Shown in pieces: positions 54,914-62,959 of a stretch of DNA of 64,000 bases. The notes beneath the pieces are model-generated. The model searched no databases, had not been told where the DNA came from, and was given only the letters and a program-made list of their open reading frames with translations. The stretch comes from a bacterium. Its GTDB lineage: Bacteria; Zhuqueibacterota; Zhuqueibacteria; Residuimicrobiales; Residuimicrobiaceae. A program made the position numbers and the translations under genes. The stretch lies in the NCBI GenBank assembly GCA_029565685.1, contig JAKQNR010000032.1, positions 213,602 through 277,601 on the forward strand, written 5' to 3'. How positions within the stretch are numbered: the stretch's first letter is position 1; each line of letters begins with the position of its first letter.

Positions 54914-55745
54914 GTGCAAGTCTCCTTTGAGCTTAGTTAACGGCAAGTGTGACCGGGGCGACCCGACGCTTGAAGGTAGCTGCAGGCAAAACACGGCCAA
55001 TGAACAGTAATCATATAAAGACATGCAGGTTGGATGAGAGGGCTTCAAAATCCACAACCTACCCGGAAGGTTTGCATATGATAGATGCGGCAGGTATAAG
55101 TGTAAAGATGTAAGGGACTTACCCGAGGAAACCTGATGATTAGTTGTGACGCCATATTGATCGAGAGATCAATAGAAGGGTCGTCAGGAGTCGGCTAAGG
55201 CCATAATAGACGCGAGAGCAGCGTTGAAGGGCCGAAGCGGAAGTGAAATGAATTCGTGCGTTACTGTGAAGCGGCCTATGAGCGGGCAGTCAAGTAACAA
55301 GGGAGCAGCGGGTGTGGATGGGATGGGAGTGGAGTGGAAGAGCTGCTGCCCTACCTGCAGGGCTCATGGGTGCGGATCAAGCAAGAGCTGGTCAGCGGGC
55401 GCTGCCAACTACCAGGAGTGCGGTTGGTTGAAACTGTGAAGGCGGGCGGTGGGAAGCAGCAGTTGAGGATGCCGACGGTGGTTGACCAGATGATCCAACA
55501 GGCGGTGCAACAGGTTCTGAAAGCTATCTACGCGTCGGCATTTTCGGAATAGAGCTATGGATTTCGGCCGAGCTGGAATACCCACGATCCATACAGCAAG
55601 CCCGGGAATACCAGCGCAAAGGCAGGAGGTGGATGGTATATATGGACTTGGTGAATTTCATCGACGAGGTAAGCCATGACCGTCTGCTGAGCCGGTTAGC
55701 GAAACGAATAACGGGCAATGGCTTCGATCACGATATTTGTGGAGT
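54914..55745 (+). mobile_element. Degenerate, 3'-truncated group II intron with reverse-transcriptase fragment
   Basis: From GTGCAAGTCTCC at 54914, the ribozyme-type 5' region is recognisable (AGTTAACGGCAAGTGTGACC, then ACAACCTACCCGGAAGG, GGACTTACCCGAGG). An intron-encoded protein remnant follows: SNKGAAGVDGMG, EELLPYLQGSWVRIKQEL, GGGKQQLRMPTVVDQMIQQA, IYASAFSE-stop-SYGFRPSWNTHD, and in yet another frame VSHDRLLSRLAKRITG. That order matches RT domains 0-3 of bacterial group II intron maturases. It carries several frameshifts and stops and breaks off before the YADD catalytic block; domains V and VI are not found. It is inserted immediately behind the prxU terminator. Confidence 0.75.
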
Positions 55746-55795
55746 AAAATCTAACGCTCAAGGTAAACCAGGAGAAGAGTGAAAACAGCGTTGCG

Positions 55796-57406
55796 CTAGA
55801 TTCGTTTGCATCTCGCCAAAATTGTTTTCATGTTCAACCCCAGGACATTCTCCTTTTCCTTTTCATTCAGATCAGCAAAAGCCACCCAGCCGAATTGCGG
55901 ATAGGGATCGCGCATGGGCGCATCCGAGCCGTACAGCACGCGTGTGGATCCCGCTTCGCGCACCATATATTCAATGATGCCTTCGATGACCGATGTAAAA
56001 GTGATCTCGAGCATCACATTGGCGAACTCTCTGGCCAGATCGACGTGTTGGCGGGCGACTTTCCAACTGGTGCCGGAATGGGCGAGTAGAAAAGTAACCT
56101 CTGGGTATCGGGGAGCGATTTTTTTCACCTCTGCGATGAAATTATCGGAATAATGCCAGAGCACGAAAAGTCGACGTTGATTGGCATAGGCATACCACGG
56201 TTCATAGCGCGGATCATCATAATTGACGCGCGTCATGGGATGATAGGGCTTGAGGCCGAGAAAACCCTGCTGTTCAAAATAGAAACGGATCTCTTTTTCC
56301 CAGTCAGTCACATAACTGGGATCCATGGAAGCATAACCGATGATTTCATCCGGATAGTCCTGCATAGCCTGAAAGGTATCTTGATTGCCCATTTCATAAT
56401 CGCCCCAGATGGCGGTCCACGCGCTCACGCAGGTTTTTTGCACGCCCAATTTTCGGTTGCGCTGCACTACCGCGCCGGCGTCTGACGCAGTCATGGCGAC
56501 GCGTGACGCCCCGGCGCCGTTGGCATGGGTGATGTGCGCGTGGCTGTCGATCACCGGCGTGTAGAGCAGGGGTTCGCCCTTTAAAGCGCTTGCGACGACG
56601 CGATCCCGGACCGGTTCCGGTTTGACGCCGATCCACTCCGGACGACGCAACAGTCTTTGCAGATTGCCGCCCGCGATGGCTTGTTTCTTTTCCAACGGCA
56701 GATCGGCATAATCGATGTAGGAACGCGCAGCGCCCTGACTGCGGCGGGGCGCCTCGCTGCCGAACAGCAGACGTTCATGGCCGATGAGATCGCACCAGTA
56801 CTCGAGCATGCGATTGCCCTGATAACTGCTGAATTCAAGGTAGAGATTGGGAAATTGCACCGCCAGCGGCGCCAAAGTGCGCGTTGCTTCCCAGCGCAGG
56901 CTGTGCAACAGCAGGGAGAGCCTGGGAAAAGTTTCACAGATCCACGCCACCTCCGGCCAGGTGATTTGCACAGCCTCCTCATAACGCCCGGCGTCCACGA
57001 TGAGCAGCATACCCGCTTCCTGCAGAGCGTAGAGCAGAGGACCCAGCGTACGTTCATCCACTGGGAATTCATAGATGCGCGGATAGATCTTTAAAGCGCG
57101 GACCTGATTCGCTTCCATCTCGACGATCAGCTCATGGGGTTTATAGAATTCATTGGTGTGATGCGGCAGTCCGATCCAGCACGGCGCCAGCTCCGGATGT
57201 TGGCGGCACAGGGCCGATATCTGTGGATTGCCCAACGTGGGATGCACTTCCCGCGCCTGATGAGAGTAGACCAGAGCGCCCTGAATATGGCAGCGGGCCA
57301 TTTCCTGGAGCAGATGCTCCACACTCCATTTTTCCAGTGAATCCGCCGCCGTGTGTCGGCCGACCGCGGTGAAACAATCATAATAAACCAGTGATTCTGT
57401 CGACAT
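55796..57406 (-). CDS. Two-domain amidohydrolase (tandem Amidohydro_2-type units)
   Basis: The start at 57406 has a strong AAAGGAG RBS; the longer frame to 57478 lacks one. The 536-aa protein consists of two similar halves. The N-terminal unit (about 1-275) has RALKIYPRIYEFPVDERTLG, LSLLLHSLRWE and HERLLFGSEAPRR. The C-terminal unit (about 285-536) has PVIDSHAHI, GLKPYHPMTRVNYDDPRY, VTFLLAHSGTSWKVAR and RVLYGSDAPMRDPYPQFGWV. Both match the PF04909 amidohydrolase_2 pattern (hydrolases and decarboxylases), but only the second half has the HxH metal motif; the first opens YYDCFTAVGRH. No signal peptide. A catalytic and a pseudo-catalytic domain are likely. Context (aminotransferase upstream on the same strand) does not fix a substrate. 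Confidence 0.7.
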   Translation of the reverse strand: MSTESLVYYDCFTAVGRHTAADSLEKWSVEHLLQEMARCHIQGALVYSHQAREVHPTLGNPQISALCRQHPELAPCWIGLPHHTNEFYKPHELIVEMEANQVRALKIYPRIYEFPVDERTLGPLLYALQEAGMLLIVDAGRYEEAVQITWPEVAWICETFPRLSLLLHSLRWEATRTLAPLAVQFPNLYLEFSSYQGNRMLEYWCDLIGHERLLFGSEAPRRSQGAARSYIDYADLPLEKKQAIAGGNLQRLLRRPEWIGVKPEPVRDRVVASALKGEPLLYTPVIDSHAHITHANGAGASRVAMTASDAGAVVQRNRKLGVQKTCVSAWTAIWGDYEMGNQDTFQAMQDYPDEIIGYASMDPSYVTDWEKEIRFYFEQQGFLGLKPYHPMTRVNYDDPRYEPWYAYANQRRLFVLWHYSDNFIAEVKKIAPRYPEVTFLLAHSGTSWKVARQHVDLAREFANVMLEITFTSVIEGIIEYMVREAGSTRVLYGSDAPMRDPYPQFGWVAFADLNEKEKENVLGLNMKTILARCKRI

Positions 57407-57484
57407 CCTTGCACTCCTTTTATCATCCAGACTAAATACCGTTGAGTAATTTGCGGCAGCGGCAAAAGGCCCGCTCACTTACCG

Positions 57485-57894
57485 GCATCTTTATATTTGA
57501 CATCGTATTCCAGCCGTTGATCCGTTTCCCACAATATGTGCAAGATAGATTCGCGGGCTTGGCAGTCCGGGGTTTTCGGCCGGCGATATAGCCAGCCGGC
57601 CTGTTTTGCCCTAATCTTTGAGCGCAGCGTAACAGCGTTCGCTCTGCAAGAGAAAAGTGCCGCTGTTATTATCCTCTACGTCATGGATCAGCAGAATCGA
57701 CGCCCGGACCTGATCCGCATGCATAAAAGGCGACATGGTCCTGTGGTCTGCGGCGCTGGCCCATTCACCAGATTTAAAACAACTTTGGCAGGAAGTTGAT
57801 AGCCTTTCTCCGTCGCGCTGGCGATGCGCATGACGCAGAGGCAGGACAGAATAAGGGCAAGCCGTTTCGGAAACGGCGGCAGACTATTCAGCAT
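57485..57894 (-). pseudogene. Remnant of an S9 (prolyl oligopeptidase-like) peptidase with a large internal deletion
   Basis: The minus strand begins with a signal-like MLNSLPPFPKRLALILSCLC and then EKGYQLPAKVVLNLVN, typical of the mature start of secreted S9 peptidases (K-P-Y-x-L-P-P-K-x-I-V-D-L-V). It then jumps, in a shifted frame, straight to the enzyme's C-terminal end: EWASAADHRTMSPFMHADQV, SILLIHDVEDNNSGTFLLQS (the catalytic-Asp strand), ERCYAALKD and ARESILHILWETDQRLEYDV. Several hundred codons, including the nucleophile Ser, are missing. Further stops and frame changes follow the junction. Confidence 0.65.
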
Positions 57895-58034
57895 GGAAGA
57901 GTTTCTCTATTCTTTATCGGTTTTATGATTTCGTCCGCACCAGGCCTTGCGTGCATGATCGACCGTGGATGCGAAGGCTTGGCAAACGAGCCGGCTTGCT
58001 TCATCCGTCGAACCGGCTGCAACGCTGTCTGCCA

Positions 58035-59228
58035 TCAGAGTTCTTTCATCGCCTGACGCATCTTGTCGAGCGTTTCATCGATATCCGCCGGCTGATGGGA
58101 ATAGGAGATGAACCAGCGCACATTGGCGAACACGCCTTTTTGGTACAACAAAGAGTAGAAACGGTTGTGCATGGATGCGGCTTCAGGCTCCGGCAGTGTA
58201 AACGCAATGGTTTGGCCGACCTCCAATCCATACATGACCGCAGGAATGCTGAACTCGCGACAGATCTCTGTAAAGCCCTCGCGCAACCGCCGTCCCATGG
58301 CAAACAGATGATCGTGCACTTTTTCCGTGCGCATAACCTCCAGGGTGGCGCAGCAGGCGGCCATGGACAATGTTTCCCCGGCGTAGGTTGTGGTGAGAAT
58401 GGTTTTTTCCAGCGCTTTCATCGCCTCTTTTTTGCCGGCAAAGGCCGAGAGCGGATACCCATTGGCCATGGCTTTGGCAAAGGCGGAAAAATCAGGAATA
58501 ACGCCATAGTAACTCGGCGCTCCGCCTGGAGCCATGCGGAAGCCGGTCAGGATTTCGTCAAAGATCAACAAGCTGCCGTATTGATCGCAGAGACGGCGGC
58601 AACGTGCGACAAAGGTTTGCCCCAGGTCTTTGCCCCAGTCATACGGTTCGATGATCAGGCAGGCGATTTGCGGACCGAATTGTTCAAATATTTTTTCTAG
58701 GGCAGAGATATCGCCATACGCAGTCTCATGCACCCATTGCGACAATCCAGAGGGGACGCCGGGATGGGACCAGGCGGTGACGAACCAATCGTGAAAACCG
58801 TGGTAGCCGACGGAGGCGATATGATCCCGTCCGGTGAGGCTGCGCGATAGACGCACGCAGCTGATGGTGGCGTCGTTGCCGGTTTTCATAAACCGGACCT
58901 GATCGGCCCAGCCGATGGTGCGCAGAATTTGCTCTGCGGTCTCCAGTTCGATGGGGCTGGCCATGCTGAAGAGCACGCCTTTTTTCATCTGCGCCTGCAC
59001 AGCGTTTTCCACCGCCGGATATTGATGACCAAGGATGATGGGCCCCAGGCTGCAGCGATAGTCGATATATTCTTTATCGTCCAAATCCCATAATCGGCAT
59101 CCGTTGGCGCGATCGATAAACGGCGGCATCGGTTCCCAGGCAGGATTATAGCGTTTGGCGTTGGTTTGGGTGGCCCAAGGGATTTTTTCAACCGCCTGAT
59201 CATAGTGACGTTTGTTGGCCGAAGTCAT
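58035..59228 (-). CDS. Class-III PLP aminotransferase (glutamate-1-semialdehyde aminomutase-like)
   Basis: ATG 59228 is chosen because GGAGG lies 10 bases upstream; the frame to 59282 is longer but unsupported. The 397-aa product follows the GSAM/HemL-like subfamily: GCRLWDLDDKEYIDY, VRFMKTGNDATISCVRLSRS, GYHGFHDW, LLIFDEILTGFRMAPGG (PLP-pyridine Asp) and DFSAFAKAMANGYPLSAFAG (the Schiff-base Lys). HemL itself has more typical G-x-E-A and G-K-x-I-G-G-G motifs, so this is probably a sugar or keto-acid aminotransferase/aminomutase outside tetrapyrrole synthesis. It shares a strand with the two-domain amidohydrolase, separated by the dead S9 remnant, and is divergent from the heparinase-like gene. 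Confidence 0.75.
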   Translation of the reverse strand: MTSANKRHYDQAVEKIPWATQTNAKRYNPAWEPMPPFIDRANGCRLWDLDDKEYIDYRCSLGPIILGHQYPAVENAVQAQMKKGVLFSMASPIELETAEQILRTIGWADQVRFMKTGNDATISCVRLSRSLTGRDHIASVGYHGFHDWFVTAWSHPGVPSGLSQWVHETAYGDISALEKIFEQFGPQIACLIIEPYDWGKDLGQTFVARCRRLCDQYGSLLIFDEILTGFRMAPGGAPSYYGVIPDFSAFAKAMANGYPLSAFAGKKEAMKALEKTILTTTYAGETLSMAACCATLEVMRTEKVHDHLFAMGRRLREGFTEICREFSIPAVMYGLEVGQTIAFTLPEPEAASMHNRFYSLLYQKGVFANVRWFISYSHQPADIDETLDKMRQAMKEL

Positions 59229-59314
59229 AATTTGATTTTCCTCCTGGATGGATTCTGCTGCTAATTTAACAATCCTTTTCAAGCAAACAAAGCAATTTCC
59301 ATTAAAAAACCTGT

Positions 59315-59343
59315 TTGCATTTTAACGCGAAATATGATAATTT
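59315..59343 (+). promoter_or_regulatory. Candidate promoter of the heparinase-like gene
   Basis: TTGCAT (59315-59320), 17 bases, TAATTT (59338-59343), 35 bases before ATG 59378, in a 149-bp gap between divergent genes. Confidence 0.4.
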
Positions 59344-59377
59344 GCACAGAGGATGATAAATCAAACGAGGGAGAAAA

Positions 59378-61435
59378 ATGAATCGTCGGACCTTTATGCA
59401 CTCGTTGACCGGCATCGCAGCTCTGACCGCTTTTCCGAGGGCTAGAGGGCAAGTCGAAGAAAATAGTTCACCAGTCGAGTTGTTTTTTGACGGCAGTCAA
59501 ATTGAGGCGTTGCGTGAGAAATGGCGTCTGCCTCTATTCCAGGCCCATGTGCAGGAAATGCTGGAAACGGACCTTGCAGCGGACCGGAATTTTCTGCTCA
59601 AGGAACTGGACTTGAACAATCATATCCGTCACATCGCCCGGGCGAATAAAATCGTCACCCGCGAAGCCTTTGTCTGGTTAATGACCGGGGACCGGGCTCG
59701 TTTGAATCTGGCCAAGCTGGCGTTAAAAAGAATCTTGGATTATCCGGTCTGGGATTACTTTCTCGAGGCCGGCGCCGATGTCATCGGATTGCAGCGTGCG
59801 CCGGAAACCACCATCGCGGTGAGCCTTGCCTATGATTGGCTGTATGATCAGTTGGATGAAAAGACCAGACAGCTTATCCTTGTACAGTTGGGTCCGAAAG
59901 GTTGCGAACCGTGTTTTAGAACTCTTTGGGGCCTGCGCTATCCCGAACGAGTAAAAGGCTGGGGGTATGCACCGGCGGCGAAGCTCGAACCCCGCGATTT
60001 CCGCCGATGGCCTTATTTTATCAGTCAGACCAACTTGAAGGCCATTCCGCTGAGCGGGCTGGCTGTCGGCGCCGCCGTTCTCCGCAAGCAGCATGCAAAG
60101 GCTGAAGAGTGGATCGAGATGGCCCAGTACAGCTACGAAACGCTGGCGCAGCTGTACAGTCCGGACGGAAGTTATCCGGAGGGAGGGGGCTACGGCGATT
60201 ATACTACGTTCCATATGCTGATGACCCAAGCGGTCTTTAAACGCAAGCTGAAGGTGGATCTGTTCGATCGAGTGAACTATAACGGTTTTATCGAATTTAT
60301 GATGGGTCTGCATATGCCGCATCACGCGGCCGTCGATGAGCGCGTCAATCTTGCGAATCGGGCGACCATTAATTCCGGAGATATGCCGCAGCGCAAAGAT
60401 CTGACGGTGAATTTCGGCGATGCCGGCGGCGGGCTTCAGTCCAGTGTAGGATTTTATATCGCCGGCCAAACCAGGGATGGATTGGCGCAGCACATCGCCT
60501 TGCATCACGCCCGAGAGCATACGCCCTTTTCCATTTTTTGGTATGATCCGACGGTGCCGGATGAACCGCCCGAGGAGAGCGAGCATTTCAAGCATTTCGA
60601 TCTGGACTGGATCGTTTATCGTACCGGGTACCGGGCGGAGGACCTTCTGGTCGCCATGCGCAGTGGATTGCCCGCCAATCATGAACACGCGGATCGCAAC
60701 TCGCTGATCGTGGCCGCTCACAATGATATTCTACTGGCTGACATCAAACATCCGACCTATGATTACACGCACCCCGGTTGGATTCTGCGTACAAGTCCGG
60801 GCCATAACACCGTGCTCATCGACGGTCAGGGGCATCAATACCACGACGGGCGGGAGGGCACCAACATGGCTTTGGCTCAGGCAAAGATCCTGCGCAAAGG
60901 CCGCCGCCGTCACCTGGTCTATTGGAGCAGCGAGGCCACACACGCTTATGCGCTGGTGAATCCCGATGTGGCGTACGTTCAACGATCGGTCTTTATTTTG
61001 CCGGACATACCCCTGGTGGTGGTGGTGGACGGCATGGAGAAAAAAGAAAAGGAATCGATTTTTTCCAGCCGCTGGCACGTCGAGAACAGCGACGACAACG
61101 GCCGTCTGCACGTCCATGACGCCGGATTTGTCGTGCATCGTCCCAATGCCAAATTAGTGGCAGTTTGCGGAGAAGCCGGGGAGTGCACGATTCGTCAGGA
61201 CCGTATGCCGATACCGCCCCGATACGGAGTATATCCTTATGTTCAGGTGGACCGCACCCAGCCCGCGCTCCGCAGCACCTTGACGCTGGCGGCCATGCCC
61301 CTGCCGGCTGATCAACGGGAGCCTACCATCGTCTTTCATCCGGACGGTTTGATCACGGTGGATCATCTCGGCAAGCATTTTGTCCTGCGTCTGCGGCACA
61401 TCGGCCGAAATGTGCACCTCTATCGTGAGGCCTAA
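59378..61435 (+). CDS. Heparinase II/III-like polysaccharide lyase, exported
   Basis: This 685-aa product has a Tat-like/Sec leader (MNRRTFMHSLTGIAALTAFP). Residues about 40-330 are an alpha/alpha-toroid with the family pattern (LAYDWLYDQLDEKTRQLIL, then SPDGSYPEGGGYGDYTTFHM, in which the Tyr-rich loop lines the active cleft). Residues about 340-685 are a beta-sandwich of the heparinase II/III type (PF07940): SGLPANHEHADRNSLIVAAH contains the conserved His-x-His-x-Asp metal/catalytic segment, followed by GHNTVLIDGQGH and VFILPDIPLVVVVDGME. Such proteins cleave uronic-acid-containing polysaccharides by beta-elimination (PL12/15/17/21 relatives). Substrate cannot be read from sequence; the rest of the window suggests plant- or alga-type glycans. 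Confidence 0.8.
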   Translation: MNRRTFMHSLTGIAALTAFPRARGQVEENSSPVELFFDGSQIEALREKWRLPLFQAHVQEMLETDLAADRNFLLKELDLNNHIRHIARANKIVTREAFVWLMTGDRARLNLAKLALKRILDYPVWDYFLEAGADVIGLQRAPETTIAVSLAYDWLYDQLDEKTRQLILVQLGPKGCEPCFRTLWGLRYPERVKGWGYAPAAKLEPRDFRRWPYFISQTNLKAIPLSGLAVGAAVLRKQHAKAEEWIEMAQYSYETLAQLYSPDGSYPEGGGYGDYTTFHMLMTQAVFKRKLKVDLFDRVNYNGFIEFMMGLHMPHHAAVDERVNLANRATINSGDMPQRKDLTVNFGDAGGGLQSSVGFYIAGQTRDGLAQHIALHHAREHTPFSIFWYDPTVPDEPPEESEHFKHFDLDWIVYRTGYRAEDLLVAMRSGLPANHEHADRNSLIVAAHNDILLADIKHPTYDYTHPGWILRTSPGHNTVLIDGQGHQYHDGREGTNMALAQAKILRKGRRRHLVYWSSEATHAYALVNPDVAYVQRSVFILPDIPLVVVVDGMEKKEKESIFSSRWHVENSDDNGRLHVHDAGFVVHRPNAKLVAVCGEAGECTIRQDRMPIPPRYGVYPYVQVDRTQPALRSTLTLAAMPLPADQREPTIVFHPDGLITVDHLGKHFVLRLRHIGRNVHLYREA

Positions 61436-61611
61436 GTTTTTATTTGCTTTCATTTATTTTTTCTCTATTTTGTAATCTAAAAAGTCGCCTGGTCCGCTGC
61501 GCGGGGCGGTGACGATGAACTGTTGACGAGCCTTTTATCAGCAAGGTCCCGATGAGAATTTGATCGTCGGCAGTCGCTCTTGTAGGAAAGCCCGGGAGTG
61601 AGGGGTTGCGT

Positions 61612-62526
61612 ATGTTGAAAACCTATGACATTATCGACGGCAAAGTCCAATGCGCCGAAGGCGCGGAAGGCCGCATTCTGGCCTTTTTCAATCCGGATGA
61701 TCAGGAAAAAAAATATCTCACCGTCGATCTTAAAATCGATGAACACACCCTGAACTCTTCGCTCGACCCGGATGAGCTGGCGCGTATTGAATTCGAGCCG
61801 GATCATTTGGCGATGATCTATAAACGTCCGAAGAATTATTCCGCTGAAGATCTGCTGCTGTTTCGAGTGACCTCTATCGGCCTGTTCGTATTTTCCGACC
61901 GCATCATCATCGTATCTTCTGAAGAGCTGCCGTTGTTCGAGGATAAGCGCTTCAACAAAGTAACTTCTCTGAAAGATGTCATGCTCAAGATTTTTTTACG
62001 TTCCGTTTTTCATTACCTTGAGCATTTGAAAATCATCAACATGATCTCCGAGGATCTGGAGGACAAAATAAACCAGTCCATGGAGAACCGCTATCTGCTC
62101 AATCTGTTCACGCTGGAAAAGAGCCTGGTCTATTACCTCAACGCCATCAACGGCAATTCCATTTTGCTGCAAAAGCTGAAGAATTACACCAGCAAGATCG
62201 GCTTCACGCAAGAAGAGGAAGAGCTGCTCGACGATCTCATCATTGAAAATTCGCAGTGTTACAAGCAATCGGAGATTTATTCCAACATTCTGTCCGGCCT
62301 CATGGATGCCCGTGCCTCCATCGTCAGCAATAACCTGAACGTGCTGATGAAAACGCTCAACATCATCACCATCGGCATCATGGTGCCGACGTTTGTGGTC
62401 AGCGCTTTTTCCATGAACGTGTCGATTCCTCTTGAGAATAACCCTTTTGCGTTTATCATCATTCTCAGCTTGGCGCTCGTGTCGGTTGTCGCTTTTATGC
62501 TGTTCTGGCGGCTGAAAAAATGGTGA
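61612..62526 (+). CDS. corA: CorA-family divalent cation transporter
   Basis: The start is ATG 61612 with GAGGGG upstream; an in-frame TTG at 61606 is less likely. The 304-aa layout is that of CorA: an acidic cytosolic alpha/beta domain, a long helix region (YLEHLKIINMISEDLEDKIN... YYLNAINGNSILLQKLKNY) and two C-terminal TM helices. The first TM is IITIGIMVPTFVVSAFSMNV and the last FIIILSLALVSVVAFMLF, ending in basic RLKKW. The selectivity motif at the end of TM1, normally YGMN, is FSMN. That change occurs in divergent CorA/ZntB-like members, so the transported ion (Mg, Co, Ni or Zn) is open. No M-box riboswitch is recognisable in the 176 bases upstream. Confidence 0.75.
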   Translation: MLKTYDIIDGKVQCAEGAEGRILAFFNPDDQEKKYLTVDLKIDEHTLNSSLDPDELARIEFEPDHLAMIYKRPKNYSAEDLLLFRVTSIGLFVFSDRIIIVSSEELPLFEDKRFNKVTSLKDVMLKIFLRSVFHYLEHLKIINMISEDLEDKINQSMENRYLLNLFTLEKSLVYYLNAINGNSILLQKLKNYTSKIGFTQEEEELLDDLIIENSQCYKQSEIYSNILSGLMDARASIVSNNLNVLMKTLNIITIGIMVPTFVVSAFSMNVSIPLENNPFAFIIILSLALVSVVAFMLFWRLKKW

Positions 62527-62605
62527 TTTTTTGAATAGTTTCAGACTCTGCGGCATCTAATCAATACGCAAAAGGGCGACCTTTTTCACGGTCGAAGAGG
62601 TGCTT

Positions 62606-62839
62606 ATGTCCTGTGATAAAATTTTACAACAGCTCTGTGATGAGTTGGCTGAAGACATCGATTCCCAAGTCTGCGAAGAGATCCGTCAGCATTTGCAAAC
62701 CTGTCCGCACTGCAGCCGGCAACTTTCGTCTTTGCGAACCGTGGTGCAGCTGTACCGTTGTCTTCGCGAACAGGATGTGCCGGATGCCATCCATCATCGT
62801 TTGCTGACACTGCTGAATGTCGCGCAAGCGAAGGTTTGA
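62606..62839 (+). CDS. Small zinc-finger anti-sigma-like protein (zf-HC2 type)
   Basis: This 77-aa protein follows a GAAGAGG RBS. CEEIRQHLQTCPHCSRQLSS contains the zf-HC2 signature (C...H-x-x-x-C-x-x-C), the zinc-binding N-terminal module of ECF anti-sigma factors (RsrA/ChrR-like). Unlike most of these it has no TM helix and no extracytoplasmic part, and no ECF sigma-factor gene lies next to it. It ends DAIHHRLLTLLNVAQAKV. It could be a soluble redox- or zinc-sensing regulator acting on a sigma factor encoded elsewhere. It lies between corA and the lexA promoter region. Confidence 0.65.
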   Translation: MSCDKILQQLCDELAEDIDSQVCEEIRQHLQTCPHCSRQLSSLRTVVQLYRCLREQDVPDAIHHRLLTLLNVAQAKV

Positions 62840-62877
62840 ACTGCTAGGGTTCTGTGGTGTACATTTAAACAATTTTC

Positions 62878-62906
62878 TTGACAAATACGCTTTGTTTTTG
62901 TATAAT
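62878..62906 (+). promoter_or_regulatory. Consensus sigma-70 promoter of lexA with inverted repeat in the spacer
   Basis: TTGACA (62878-62883), a 17-base spacer and TATAAT (62901-62906) match the consensus in every base. Within it, ACAAA-TACGC-TTTGT (62881-62895) is an inverted repeat centred between the two boxes, a natural place for an autorepressing LexA site. Confidence 0.75.
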
Positions 62907-62935
62907 AAGGTGATTTTATGATCACCTTTTTTATT
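62907..62935 (+). terminator. Hairpin with T-run directly after the lexA promoter (attenuator-like)
   Basis: AAGGTGAT (62907-62914) pairs with ATCACCTT (62921-62928), loop TTTATG, followed by T-rich sequence to 62935. It starts at about the expected transcription start. It could be an attenuator, a protein-binding palindrome, or a terminator for transcription arriving from upstream. Confidence 0.45.
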
Positions 62936-62959
62936 TTTGACCTTTTATAAAGGAAAAAC

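Noticed and set aside
58035..59228. True HemL (haem pathway)
   Set aside because: The Lys-region motif and other blocks diverge from HemL, and no other haem genes are nearby; the URO-D-like gene also lacks the HemE substrate motif.
61436..61611. M-box (magnesium) riboswitch before corA
   Set aside because: I find none of the conserved M-box core sequence and no convincing terminator/antiterminator pair.
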